Made by a program: the position numbers and the translations under genes
The notes under the pieces: generated by a model
What the model was told of the DNA's origin: nothing
What the model saw: the letters and a program-made list of their open reading frames with translations, nothing else
Databases searched by the model: none
In this document: positions 7,360 to 15,958 of the stretch, piece after piece
Position numbering within the stretch: the stretch's first letter is position 1
How the letters are laid out: each line of letters begins with the position of its first letter
From: Geobacillus zalihae NBRC 101842
Lineage (GTDB): Bacteria > Bacillota > Bacilli > Bacillales > Anoxybacillaceae
Direction: 5' to 3'
Assembly: GCF_001544135.1 (NCBI RefSeq)
Contig: NZ_BCPV01000002.1
Span: forward strand, 81,514 to 145,513
DNA length: 64,000 nucleotides

Positions 7360-8571
7360 TCATCGGTAAAACTGTACATCATAGCCTTCTTTCAACAGCA
7401 CTTGGTAAATTTGCTGAATATGGTCTTCGTTTTTTGTCTCGAGCGAAAAGTGAATTTCCGCCTGACCTGGCAGCACTTTGGCGCCGATGCGCTGATGGTG
7501 AATCGACATCACGTTTGCCTCAAGCTCCGCAATAATGCGCAGCAGCTTGTTCAACTGGCCCGGCTTGTCGGAGATGACCGTTGTAAACGTCACAAACCGG
7601 CCCGCTTCGACAAGCCCCCGCTCAATGATGCGGGAAATGAGCGTCACATCGACGTTGCCGCCGCTTAAAATGGCGGCGACTTTTTTGCCGCGAAACGGCA
7701 GCTTTTGATACAACAATGCCGCCAACGGACAAGCTGCCGCCCCTTCGATTAACAGCTTGTTCCGCTCGAGCACATACAGCATCGTCCGTGAAATTTCCGC
7801 CTCTTCCACGCACACAACGCCATCGACGTATTGCTCAATGTATTGGTACGTAATATTGCCCGGCTTTTTCACGGCAATCCCATCGGCGATCGTATTCGAT
7901 GCGGCAATGGAGACGGGCTGTTTATGGCGTATGGCCGCCGTCATGCCGGGGCAAGCCGATGACTCAACGCCGTACACTTCAACCGATGGCTTCAGCTGTT
8001 TTAACGTAAACGCCACCCCCGCAAGCAACCCGCCGCCGCCGACCGGACAAAGAACGCCATCGACGTCGGGAAGCTGCTCGATCAGCTCTAAGCCGATCGT
8101 CCCTTGGCCGGCCATCACCGCCAAGTCGTCAAACGGATGAACAAATGTCATCCCCCGTTCACGTTGCAACTCTAATGCATATTCCAAAGACTCGTCAAAC
8201 ACATCGCCGTACAGCACGACTTCCGCCCCGTAGCTTTTCGTCGCTTCAATTTTGCTGAGCGGCGCCCCTTTCGGCATGACAATCGTGCAAGGAATGCCGA
8301 GCATGCCGCTTGCGTAGGCGACCCCTTGGGCGTGGTTGCCGGCCGAGGCGGCGATGACGCCGCGCGCCCTTTCTTCTTCCGTGAGCGACATAATTTTATT
8401 GAATGAGCCTCTCACCTTAAACGAACCTGTTTTTTGCAAATTTTCCAGTTTCATATACACGTCATTGCCGGACAGCCGGCTGAACGTCTGCGAATGCTCA
8501 AGCGGCGTTTGGTGGACGATGCCTTTCATTTTCGCTCGCGCTTGTTCAATGTCTGTTAACGTCAACATCAT
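7360..8571 (-). CDS. ilvA: Threonine dehydratase (threonine ammonia-lyase) with ACT domain
   Basis: A 403-residue PLP-dependent enzyme that deaminates threonine to 2-oxobutyrate, the entry to isoleucine synthesis. The PLP lysine is in GSFKVRGSFNKI near residue 50, and the glycine-rich phosphate loop is CPVGGGGLLAG near residue 180. The C-terminal ~75 residues (FTTVISDKPGQLNKLL...) form one ACT-like domain. The length fits the short single-ACT class rather than the 514-residue E. coli IlvA. The start is ATG 8569-8571 behind AAGGGTGG; TTG 8574 is less likely. It stands alone, not in an ilv cluster, so a catabolic role is also possible. Confidence 0.93.
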   Translation of the reverse strand: MMLTLTDIEQARAKMKGIVHQTPLEHSQTFSRLSGNDVYMKLENLQKTGSFKVRGSFNKIMSLTEEERARGVIAASAGNHAQGVAYASGMLGIPCTIVMPKGAPLSKIEATKSYGAEVVLYGDVFDESLEYALELQRERGMTFVHPFDDLAVMAGQGTIGLELIEQLPDVDGVLCPVGGGGLLAGVAFTLKQLKPSVEVYGVESSACPGMTAAIRHKQPVSIAASNTIADGIAVKKPGNITYQYIEQYVDGVVCVEEAEISRTMLYVLERNKLLIEGAAACPLAALLYQKLPFRGKKVAAILSGGNVDVTLISRIIERGLVEAGRFVTFTTVISDKPGQLNKLLRIIAELEANVMSIHHQRIGAKVLPGQAEIHFSLETKNEDHIQQIYQVLLKEGYDVQFYR

Positions 8572-8619
8572 CAAACCACCCTTTCCGATCGGGCGACCGG
8601 TTCTTGTTCACCCCGCTTT

Positions 8620-8649
8620 ATTATATACAAAACATTTCATCACCGACAA
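8620..8649 (-). promoter_or_regulatory. Sigma-A promoter of ilvA
   Basis: Minus strand: TTGTCG (-35), 18 bp, TATAAT (-10), 48 bp upstream of the start. No T-box leader was found in the short leader. Confidence 0.6.
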
Positions 8650-8839
8650 ATGTTGCTTTTCTTTAGTTGGTTTTGGATTATTTTTAGCATATAGTTTTGT
8701 TGCATAAAATCATGTTCAACAAACATCGCTGCAACCCGCTTCCTTTGTCAAACCGTTTGAACGTTGGACTTGTCCCAAAACATCAGAGTGTTTCTAGGGG
8801 AAGAGCTGTCTACGGTCTGTTCTTTTTCTTTTGTGAATA

Positions 8840-8867
8840 TTGTTTATTTAGAACATTGTTCTATAGA
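8840..8867 (+). promoter_or_regulatory. Promoter of alaX with a palindrome between -35 and -10
   Basis: TTGTTT (8840-8845), 16-bp spacer, TATAGA (8862-8867). The spacer is filled by TAGAACATTGTTCTA (8849-8863), whose 6-bp arms are perfectly inverted, a layout typical of repressor operators. The cognate factor is unknown. The rest of the 409-bp ilvA-alaX gap shows no gene. Confidence 0.45.
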
Positions 8868-8980
8868 TTTGGCCAATTGCCAACGGGAAAAAGCGGCCAA
8901 AAAGATCGGCGATAGGCAAACGCGAGGGAATTTGCTAATATGAAAGAAAAGCATTCGGAAGACGAAAGGATGAAACGGTT

Positions 8981-10150
8981 GTGACGAAAAAGTTGTACTA
9001 TACGGCGCCGGATGTTGACGTGTGGACGACAACGGTGACAAGCGTCCGCCAAGACGGCGAAACATACATTGTCACCTTGGCGGAAACAGCGTTTTACCCG
9101 GAAGGCGGTGGCCAACCGTCTGACGCCGGCACGATCGCCGGCTTGCCGGTGCTCGATGTGTTTGACGAAAACGGGGAAGTGTATCACCGCCTTCCTGCCC
9201 ACCCGGGAATGGGCGCCGTTTCATGCGTCCTTGATAGGAAACGGCGCCGCGATCATACACAACAGCATAGCGGCCAACATTTATTATCCGCTGTACTCGT
9301 TGAACAGCTCGGCGCCGAAACAGTCGGTTTTCACCTTGGGCGCGAGGTCGTCACAATCGACATCACGGCGGGTGCGCTGACGGAAGCAGACATGCTGGCA
9401 GTGGAAAACCGGGCCAACGAACTCATTTACGCGAATCTCCCGGTCGAGACGTATTGGGTGACGCCGGAAGAAGCAGAACGGATGCCGTTTCGCAAGCGTC
9501 CCGATGTCCAAGGTTCTGTCCGTGTTGTCGAGATGAAAGGGATCGATTTGTCGGCGTGCTGCGGCACCCATGTGAAACGCACGGGCGAAATCGGCGTGAT
9601 CAAATTGCTGAAAGCAGAGCGCCATCGCGGCATGACGCGTCTTTCCTTTCTTTGCGGCGGCCGGGCGCTTGCCGACTACCAGCAAACCCACCGCGTCGTG
9701 CAGGCGGCAGCAGGTCGGTTCGGGACAAGCCGCGATCAGCTGCTCGACGTGATCGCAAAATGGGAACAAGAGAAAAAAGAATGGGAAAAACGGCTGCGCC
9801 AATACGAGGCAATCGTCTTTGCCGTCGAAGCCGAACGGGCCGCCGCCGAATCAGGACGTGCAGTGATTGGCCGTTACGACCAATATGGGGCAAAAGAACT
9901 GCAAATGATCGCCCGTCTGATCGCCGACCGTTATGGCAAAACCGCGCTTCTCGCCTCCACCTCCGATTGGCGCGCCGTGATCGCCAAAGCACCGTCTTCC
10001 TTGCTCCATGCAGGGAACTGGCTGAAAGAACAAGCCGCCCTGTTTGGCGGCAAAGGGGGCGGCAACGAGCGGCAGGGGCAAGCTGCTTTTCCGTCCCTTG
10101 AGGCGCTTAGCCAGTTCCTTTCCCGCGTGGAAACGGCAGGCATCGATTGA
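8981..10150 (+). CDS. alaX: Alanyl-tRNA editing protein, AlaX-L type
   Basis: A 389-residue stand-alone homologue of the AlaRS editing half, which deacylates Ser-tRNA(Ala) and Gly-tRNA(Ala). The zinc/active-site motifs are HSGQH at residues 96-100 and CCGTHVKRTGEIG near residue 190. The C-terminus (FGGKGGGNERQGQA) is the DHHA1 glycine motif, with a coiled segment (DVIAKWEQEKKEWEKRL) before it. Length and DHHA1 domain put it in the long AlaX class. The start is GTG 8981 behind GAAAGGA; the upstream ATG at 8970 stops after four codons. Confidence 0.93.
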   Translation: MTKKLYYTAPDVDVWTTTVTSVRQDGETYIVTLAETAFYPEGGGQPSDAGTIAGLPVLDVFDENGEVYHRLPAHPGMGAVSCVLDRKRRRDHTQQHSGQHLLSAVLVEQLGAETVGFHLGREVVTIDITAGALTEADMLAVENRANELIYANLPVETYWVTPEEAERMPFRKRPDVQGSVRVVEMKGIDLSACCGTHVKRTGEIGVIKLLKAERHRGMTRLSFLCGGRALADYQQTHRVVQAAAGRFGTSRDQLLDVIAKWEQEKKEWEKRLRQYEAIVFAVEAERAAAESGRAVIGRYDQYGAKELQMIARLIADRYGKTALLASTSDWRAVIAKAPSSLLHAGNWLKEQAALFGGKGGGNERQGQAAFPSLEALSQFLSRVETAGID

Positions 10151-10192
10151 CGGCTCCTGCCCGCACCGCCCGGTTGCTTCGATTCGTTTCGT

Positions 10193-10244
10193 CCTCCCGT
10201 CGGATCGATGCGATGTCCGCCATAGCCGACGGAGGGCGGTTTTT
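10193..10244 (+). terminator. Rho-independent terminator after alaX
   Basis: CCTCCCGTCGG pairs with CCGACGGAGG (one bulge), and the overlapping stem CCGCC/GGCGG is followed by TTTTTG. It lies 43 bp after the alaX stop. Confidence 0.65.
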
Positions 10245-10286
10245 GTAAAATGAAAAACGAAATGTGCAGCTAAGGAGTTTGAAGAG

Positions 10287-11549
10287 ATGAACGATCGACT
10301 CGTACAATCGCAAATCGAAGAGCTCGAACGAAAGCTGCGCGCTTATGAGCGGCTCATCGAAACGCTTCCGTTTCCGTTCACCTTTGCCGATTACGAAAGT
10401 GGAATCGCCATCGAAAAAAAGCGCGGCGACGTCCGGCCGCACCTTCGCACCATTCCACCGTCCCTTGAAAAGGAAGCCAAATGGCAGTGGGATATTGACT
10501 TGTATCACGACGTACCGTTTGAAAAAGTGGAAGCCTTTTTGACGCCGTTGCTCGATCTCGTGCCGCACCATATCGTTTTTGTCGACGACAAAGGGATCAT
10601 CACGCTTTGCAATTTGCAGGCGGCCATTGACACGGGCGTCGAGCGCGACGCCATCATCGGCAAACATATTCGCGAGCTGCTGAAGCTGCCTGACGAGCTG
10701 ATCGCAACGCTCGAATCGCTTGAAAAAGGCGAGCCGCTTTACAATTACGAAGTGCTCGACCGATTTTACGGCATCGTCAACACCCGTTTTATTTACAACG
10801 ATGACGGATCGATCAAACGAGTCATCAGTATGTTTCAGTCGCTCAATATGATGAAAGAAACAGAAAAGCTGGCGGTCGCTGGCCGCATCGCCGCCGGCAT
10901 CGCCCATGAAATCCGCAATCCGCTGACGACGGTGCGCGGATATTTGCAACTATTGAAAAGCGACTTGCCGGATCGCATCGCCTCGCTCGTTGAGCGGCTT
11001 TTAATTCCTGAGCTCGACCGGGCGAACGACATTATCACGGATTTTTTGAATATCGCCAAGCCGGCGGACGTCAAAATGGAGACGTTCAACTTGCACCGCT
11101 TTTTGCGCGACGATGTCGGCGTCCTATTGCAAAGCGAAGCGCTATTGCATAACGTCGACGTCCATTTTGACCTTGATGACCAGCTTGACGACTACGAAAT
11201 GAACGGCGACCGCAGCCAGCTTTTGCAAGTGTTTTTAAACTTATTTCGCAACGCCGTGGAAGCAAAAGTGGCGAAAACGATGAAGGTGTCGATCTGCAGC
11301 CGAAAAATCAACCATCTCGTTCAGCTTCGCTTCTGCGACGATGGGCCCGGCATTCCGCCGTCGGTCATCGACCATGTTTTCGATCCGTTTTTTTCAACGA
11401 AGGAAACGGGAACTGGGCTCGGCCTGTCATTATCGAAAAAAATCGTCGAACTGCATCGCGGGACGATGAAAGTGCAAAGCGACGCGCACGGCACATGTTT
11501 TTTGATCGAATTCCCGCTTTGCAGCCAACCGCCGTTTCTTTCGTCATAA
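10287..11549 (+). CDS. Soluble PAS-domain sensor histidine kinase (sporulation-kinase-like)
   Basis: A 420-residue histidine kinase without membrane segments. An N-terminal coiled region is followed by a PAS domain (about 85-195; IVFVDDKGIITLCNLQA). The HisKA dimerisation helix has the phospho-acceptor His207 in GIAHEIRNPLTTVRGYLQ. The ATPase domain has the N box NLFRNAVEA, the G1 box DDGPGIP and the G2 box TGTGLGLSLSKKIV. The H-box pattern is that of B. subtilis phosphorelay kinases (KinA/KinE class). No response regulator gene is adjacent, so it is an orphan kinase that may feed Spo0F; this is inferred from family and context. Confidence 0.9.
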   Translation: MNDRLVQSQIEELERKLRAYERLIETLPFPFTFADYESGIAIEKKRGDVRPHLRTIPPSLEKEAKWQWDIDLYHDVPFEKVEAFLTPLLDLVPHHIVFVDDKGIITLCNLQAAIDTGVERDAIIGKHIRELLKLPDELIATLESLEKGEPLYNYEVLDRFYGIVNTRFIYNDDGSIKRVISMFQSLNMMKETEKLAVAGRIAAGIAHEIRNPLTTVRGYLQLLKSDLPDRIASLVERLLIPELDRANDIITDFLNIAKPADVKMETFNLHRFLRDDVGVLLQSEALLHNVDVHFDLDDQLDDYEMNGDRSQLLQVFLNLFRNAVEAKVAKTMKVSICSRKINHLVQLRFCDDGPGIPPSVIDHVFDPFFSTKETGTGLGLSLSKKIVELHRGTMKVQSDAHGTCFLIEFPLCSQPPFLSS

Positions 11550-11646
11550 ATCGCTTCCGAAGAGGGGGGTCATCCCAGCTTCGGAAGTGGAGAGATTGAT
11601 GATTTAGAACAATGTGTCACTTTATTACGGAAAAGGAGGAGCCATT

Positions 11647-13014
11647 ATGGCAACGACCGCTCCGCCCAACGGCAAATGGCGGCGCCTGTTCGCCTTGTTT
11701 CTTCCCATTTTTGTTTCGCAAACCGGTCAATATGCCATGAACTTTGTCGATGTCGCCATGTCCGGTCATGCGAGCGCCGAAGATCTTGCCGGCGTCGCGA
11801 TCGGCTCCAGCTTATGGGTGCCGGTGTGGACCGGCGCCGGCGGCATTTTGCTCGCCTTGTCCCCGATCGTCTCGCATCATCTCGGCGCCGGACGCCATGA
11901 CTCAATCGCCCGCGCCGTCGCCCAGGCGCTCTACTTGGCTGTCGCGCTTGCTGCCGCCATTGTCCTGATCGGCGCCGCTTCTGTGCCGTTTATCTTGAAA
12001 CAGATGTCTTTGGATGAAAACGTTCGGCATATCGCCTTTCATTATTTGCGCGCCTTGTCGTTTGGGATCATCCCTCTGTTTCTTTATTCTGTGCTCCGCT
12101 ATTTCATCGATGCGCTTGGGCAAACGAAAGTGACGATGTGGATTACGCTCACCGCCTTGCCGGTCAATATGCTGTTCAACTGGTTGTTGATTTACGGGCA
12201 TGGCGGATTTCCGCGCCTTGGCGGCATCGGCACTGGTTACGCGACGGCGATCACGTATGCGTACTGCTTCGCGGCCGCTGCCTTTGCCGCTTTGAAATTT
12301 CGCCGCTTGGCTCCCTATCGTGTACTCGTCCGTTTCTACCGTCCGTCATGGGCCGCATGGAAAGAGTTGCTGAAAACCGGGGTGCCGATCGGGTCGGCCA
12401 TCTTTTTTGAAACGAGCATTTTCGCTGCGGTGACGCTGCTTGTCGGCCGGTTTGGCGCGGAAACGGTCGCCGCGCATCAAAGCGCCCTCAACTTCGCTTC
12501 ACTGTTGTATATGATTCCGCTCAGCTTATCGATGGCGCTGACGATCGCCGTGGGCGTTGAAGCCGGGGCCAACCGTTATGAAGCCGCCAAACAATATTGC
12601 TTGATCGGCATCACCCTCGCCTTGGCCGTCGCCGCCGCCGCTGCATTGTTTCTTTCCGTCTTCCGCGGCGATGTTGCTCGACTGTATACAAACGATCCGA
12701 CAGTGGCGGCGTTGACGGAGAAGTTTTTGCTCTATGCGATCTTCTTTCAAGTTTCCGATGCCATCGCCGCTCCCATCCAAGGAGCGCTGCGGGGCTATAA
12801 AGAGGTAAGCGCCGTTTTTTGGTCCGCTCTTCTCGCCTATTGGGGCGTTGGGCTTCCGCTTGGCTGCGCGCTCGCTCTACTGACTGCCGCCGGGGCGTTC
12901 GGCTATTGGATCGGCCTGATCGCCGGATTGGCAACGGGCGCGCTGTTTCTCAGCTTTCGCCTGCGGGCCGTTTGGCGCAGACATGACAGCGGGCGTGCGC
13001 CATGCGCCTTTTAA
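11647..13014 (+). CDS. MATE-family multidrug efflux transporter
   Basis: A 455-residue membrane protein with about 12 hydrophobic segments and the two-fold repeat of MATE (MatE) sodium- or proton-coupled exporters. It opens LFALFLPIFVSQTGQYAMNFVDVAMSGH, a conserved TM1 pattern. ATG 11647 is chosen because AAAGGAGG lies 7 bp upstream; the GTG at 11614 is an upstream in-frame alternative with no ribosome site. Similar to the YeeO/NorM and B. subtilis YojI/YoeA groups. Substrate cannot be predicted. Single gene followed by a strong terminator. Confidence 0.92.
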   Translation: MATTAPPNGKWRRLFALFLPIFVSQTGQYAMNFVDVAMSGHASAEDLAGVAIGSSLWVPVWTGAGGILLALSPIVSHHLGAGRHDSIARAVAQALYLAVALAAAIVLIGAASVPFILKQMSLDENVRHIAFHYLRALSFGIIPLFLYSVLRYFIDALGQTKVTMWITLTALPVNMLFNWLLIYGHGGFPRLGGIGTGYATAITYAYCFAAAAFAALKFRRLAPYRVLVRFYRPSWAAWKELLKTGVPIGSAIFFETSIFAAVTLLVGRFGAETVAAHQSALNFASLLYMIPLSLSMALTIAVGVEAGANRYEAAKQYCLIGITLALAVAAAAALFLSVFRGDVARLYTNDPTVAALTEKFLLYAIFFQVSDAIAAPIQGALRGYKEVSAVFWSALLAYWGVGLPLGCALALLTAAGAFGYWIGLIAGLATGALFLSFRLRAVWRRHDSGRAPCAF

Positions 13015-13033
13015 GAGGGAGCGGTCGATAAAC

Positions 13034-13069
13034 AAGGATGTCCCGCTCAGTTCTAGGGACATCCTTTTT
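13034..13069 (+). terminator. Rho-independent terminator after the MATE gene
   Basis: AGGATGTCCC pairs with GGGACATCCT, loop of 11 nt, followed by TTTT. Confidence 0.85.
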
Positions 13070-13112
13070 GTTTCAGCATGATGGATCATGCAGTCGACAA
13101 GGCCGGTTTCCC

Positions 13113-14006
13113 TTAGCCGACCTCCTTAGGCGACGGCTGCTGCTTCATATACTGTAATACATCGAGGTCGATTTTTCCTTTCTCCACTTGGCGCTCCTCA
13201 AAATTTTCTGTATGTATATACACGGTCAGCGCCTCATGAAGCGCCTCGAGATCCGCCGAGCGCTCTTTCGATAAATAACCGAGACGGACCAAGTGGGCGG
13301 CCACCTCTTCCTTTACCGTTCCTTCAATCGCTGCCACTTTTTCGGGACGCGGTTTCTCAAAGTAAAGCTGGCGCAACTGATACAAGCGAATAAGCTCCTC
13401 GATCGGCCGCGGGTGATCATCGACGCGCAAATCGATATAGCGGTCATTGTAGCCGCCATATCCCCCTCCTTCTTTCACGACAAGCAAGGCGGCCGACTGT
13501 TGCCCGCGGCGGTCGCCCCCCGCTGCCTGACCAGCTTGAAGCGCCTTTAGCAATCGCTCGGCGAGCGGACCTTTTGTCTGCTCAAACGCCCTTCCCATTG
13601 CCAGCACCGTTTCCTCGCCTGCTAAAATATTGCCTTGAGCCGCATAGTTCGGCCCGGTGATGCCCCCGGCCCACGGGTAACATTTTTTCCCGGTGAACGT
13701 CGCCGCCCGTCCTTTCGCATCCACGATGCCGACTTGGCGCAAATCGCGCTCACTGTCATCGGCAACGAGCAACTCAAGCGCTTCTTGCGCCGATTTCCCT
13801 TTTGCCATCCATTCGAGGCCGCGCGGTCCGTACGACGTGTTGGCGTACGATTGCGTCGCCACCGCTCCGACGCCCGCTTTCGCCCACGGAACAACCGCAC
13901 CAACGCCTAAAAATTTCGATTGAACAGCGATGCCAAGCTCCCCGGTCGCCGGATCGAACGCGACGATCGAAAACGTCGCGACAACATCTTTCGGAATGCG
14001 TTTCAT
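13113..14006 (-). CDS. DUF1028 family protein (Ntn-hydrolase-like) with C-terminal extension
   Basis: A 297-residue DUF1028 protein. After the start the conserved ATFSIVAFDPATGELGIAVQS opens an Ntn-hydrolase-like fold; the Thr/Ser in TFS is the expected N-terminal nucleophile region. YNDRYIDLRVDDHPRPIEELIRLY ends the core at about residue 215, and an ~80-residue helical tail follows, as in members with a putative peptidoglycan-binding region. ATG 14004-14006 is preferred over the track-long GTG because GGAGGG sits directly upstream. No biochemical role is established for the family. Confidence 0.88.
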   Translation of the reverse strand: MKRIPKDVVATFSIVAFDPATGELGIAVQSKFLGVGAVVPWAKAGVGAVATQSYANTSYGPRGLEWMAKGKSAQEALELLVADDSERDLRQVGIVDAKGRAATFTGKKCYPWAGGITGPNYAAQGNILAGEETVLAMGRAFEQTKGPLAERLLKALQAGQAAGGDRRGQQSAALLVVKEGGGYGGYNDRYIDLRVDDHPRPIEELIRLYQLRQLYFEKPRPEKVAAIEGTVKEEVAAHLVRLGYLSKERSADLEALHEALTVYIHTENFEERQVEKGKIDLDVLQYMKQQPSPKEVG

Positions 14007-14146
14007 TTTCTTACCCTCCACGCTACTTCCATTTTTTTATTCTCCTTATATTTCTCCTCTTCCCTCCCATCTTCCTCCCTCTTTCAAAAAATAGCGGGGG
14101 AAACAGCCGTTGCCCGGCCGTCTCCCCCCGCATGCCCATCATCCGC

Positions 14147-14281
14147 CTAGCACCATGTTGCCCCGACGATAATGAGCAAAATAAACAAAACGACAATCAG
14201 CACGAAGCCGTAGCCGTAGCCGCCATAACCCGGGTAGCCGAAGCCAAAGCCGCCCCAGCCGCCATAAAAGCCGCATGTCAT
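14147..14281 (-). CDS. YjcZ-family sporulation microprotein (44 aa)
   Basis: A 44-residue protein: a Gly/Tyr/Phe-rich head (MTCGFYGGWGGFGFGYPGYG) followed by the hydrophobic core FVLIVVLFILLIIVGA that defines the YjcZ/YczN sporulation-protein family. AAGGAGGTGACG precedes the ATG at 14279-14281. It is the second gene of a two-gene unit, 33 bp after another family member. By family it is expected in the spore or mother-cell membrane; function unknown. Confidence 0.85.
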   Translation of the reverse strand: MTCGFYGGWGGFGFGYPGYGGYGYGFVLIVVLFILLIIVGATWC

Positions 14282-14314
14282 ATTCGTCACCTCCTTGCTA
14301 GCAAGTAGGGTTCG

Positions 14315-14413
14315 TTAGTACACCCAACCACCGACACATGCACATCCGACAATAATCAACAAGATGAACAGAACGACGATCAACGCGAATCCGCCGCCGT
14401 AAGCTGCACCCAT
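14315..14413 (-). CDS. YjcZ-family sporulation microprotein (32 aa)
   Basis: A 32-residue protein, MGAAYGGGF then the hydrophobic core ALIVVLFILLIIVGCACV and a GGWVY tail. An AAGGAGGTGCTGGC ribosome site precedes ATG 14411-14413. Nearly the same membrane core occurs in the genes at 14147 and 15658, so the three are recent paralogues. Confidence 0.85.
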   Translation of the reverse strand: MGAAYGGGFALIVVLFILLIIVGCACVGGWVY

Positions 14414-14510
14414 TTGCCAGCACCTCCTTCGTTTTTGTACTAGTAGACTATTCAGAAGCCGAGGAAATGGTTAGATGTTTCAGCAAAAATGGGTATTTGC
14501 CGCAGAAATG

Positions 14511-14539
14511 GAAAAAAAGCGGCCCGTCCTCGGACCGCT
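14511..14539 (-). terminator. Terminator of rarD
   Basis: On the minus strand AGCGGTCC pairs with GGGCCGCT and is followed by seven T. It starts just past the rarD stop. Confidence 0.8.
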
Positions 14540-14540
14540 G

Positions 14541-15470
14541 CTACGCCTCGAGCGAGCTTCGCTTCCATTTTTTCCGCCCTGACGCCTGCTTGATTTGAAC
14601 AGCAGAAAACAAAATAAGCGCCGCCCAGATGCAGCTAAACGCATAAAAATGCGCTTTCGTAAACGGCTCGCCGAACAAAAAGACGCCAAGGAGAAGGCTG
14701 ATCGTCGGCGAAATGTATTGCAAAAAACCAAGTGTTGTCATCGACACACGCTTCGCCCCTTTGGCGAAATACAAAAGCGGCACGGCCGTCGCTGGCCCGG
14801 CTCCAGCCAACAGCGCCCATTGCCACCATTCGGCCGTCTTGACGAGGGCTGGCGTTTCGTTGTACACCCATAATAAGTAAACGGCTGAAAGCGGCATGAC
14901 GGCCATTGTTTCAAGCGTCAAGCCAATGGACGAGTCAACGCTGGCCAGTTTTTTCACTAAGCCGTAAAACCCGAACGTCAATGCGAGCGATATGGCGACC
15001 CACGGAAACGCGCCATATTCCGCCGTCATCGCCGCCACGCCGGCGGCGGCCAGAAGAACAGCGGTCCACTGCCCTACGCTCAGCCGCTCGCGCAGTACGA
15101 TCGTCCCAAGCGCCACACTGACAAGCGGGTTGATATAATAGCCGAGGCTCGTTTCAACAACATGATGATGATTCACCGCCCATATGTAGACAAACCAGTT
15201 GGCGCTGATGAGCACGGCAGCAGCGGCGATCCCCCATGCCTTAGCCGGCCGACGGCGCATCGCCCGAAGCTCCCGGCGGAAGGCGTCAGGCTGCCCAGTC
15301 GCTGCCAAAAGGATGGCCATAAACACGAACGACCAAACGATGCGGTGCGCCAAAATCTCAAGCGCCGGGCGCGCCTCTAGCAGCTTCCAGTAAAGCGGCA
15401 ATACTCCCCACAGCAAGTACGAAGCAGCGGTATACAAGATGCCTTGCTTTTCTTCGCTCCAATGCCCCAC
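14541..15470 (-). CDS. rarD: EamA-family transporter RarD
   Basis: A 309-residue, ten-TM drug/metabolite-superfamily permease of the RarD type. Diagnostic segments are GILYTAASYLLWGVLPLYWK at the N-terminus, the loop YIWAVNHHHVVETSLGYYIN, and LGFLQYISPTISLLLGVFLFGE near the C-terminus. The start is GTG 15468-15470, behind AAGGAG. It was named for chloramphenicol resistance in Pseudomonas, but its substrate here is unknown. It is flanked on both sides by YjcZ-type microprotein genes on the same strand. Confidence 0.92.
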   Translation of the reverse strand: MGHWSEEKQGILYTAASYLLWGVLPLYWKLLEARPALEILAHRIVWSFVFMAILLAATGQPDAFRRELRAMRRRPAKAWGIAAAAVLISANWFVYIWAVNHHHVVETSLGYYINPLVSVALGTIVLRERLSVGQWTAVLLAAAGVAAMTAEYGAFPWVAISLALTFGFYGLVKKLASVDSSIGLTLETMAVMPLSAVYLLWVYNETPALVKTAEWWQWALLAGAGPATAVPLLYFAKGAKRVSMTTLGFLQYISPTISLLLGVFLFGEPFTKAHFYAFSCIWAALILFSAVQIKQASGRKKWKRSSLEA

Positions 15471-15657
15471 GTCGTCTTCTCCTTTTCCATGATTATTTCT
15501 GTTCCATTATACCGCCGCCGCTTCACTTTATCCATCAAAACACTCACCCGCATCGCTCGACGCGGTTGCCCAATGGAGAAGGGGCGCAGCTGAATATGAG
15601 CACCCGCCCCCCCTTCGCGGCCCGTTTGACCGCCGCCCTTTCTTATTTTTTCGCTCA

Positions 15658-15744
15658 TCAAGCGACACAGGCACAGCCAACAATAATCAGTAAAATGAAC
15701 AGGACGATGACGACCGTATAACCGCTGTTGACAAAACCGCTCAC
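15658..15744 (-). CDS. YjcZ-family sporulation microprotein (28 aa)
   Basis: A 28-residue protein, MSGFVNSGYTVVIVLFILL followed by IIVGCACVA. GTG 15742-15744 follows GGAGGTGCCCGCC. The sequence is the family's membrane core with almost no head, the shortest of the three copies in this area. Confidence 0.8.
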   Translation of the reverse strand: MSGFVNSGYTVVIVLFILLIIVGCACVA

Positions 15745-15958
15745 GGCGGGCACCTCCTTCATCGGTTCACAGGGCCATCATATGCGCCCGCCCGCCCAAA
15801 CGGCCAGGCGAATGCCCAAATTTCTAGAAGATTGGTGAAAAACGCGTTTTCTTTAAAAAGATGGGGCAGCGAACGAACGGAAGAGTTGTTGATCCATTGG
15901 CGAAAGCTCCTTGCTGGAGCGTTTTCTCCGTTACATCACCGACCTTCCAGAAAAACGC

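Noticed and set aside
8575..8980. T-box leader for ilvA
   Set aside because: The promoter lies only 48 bp from the start codon, too close for a T-box, and no T-box sequence was seen.
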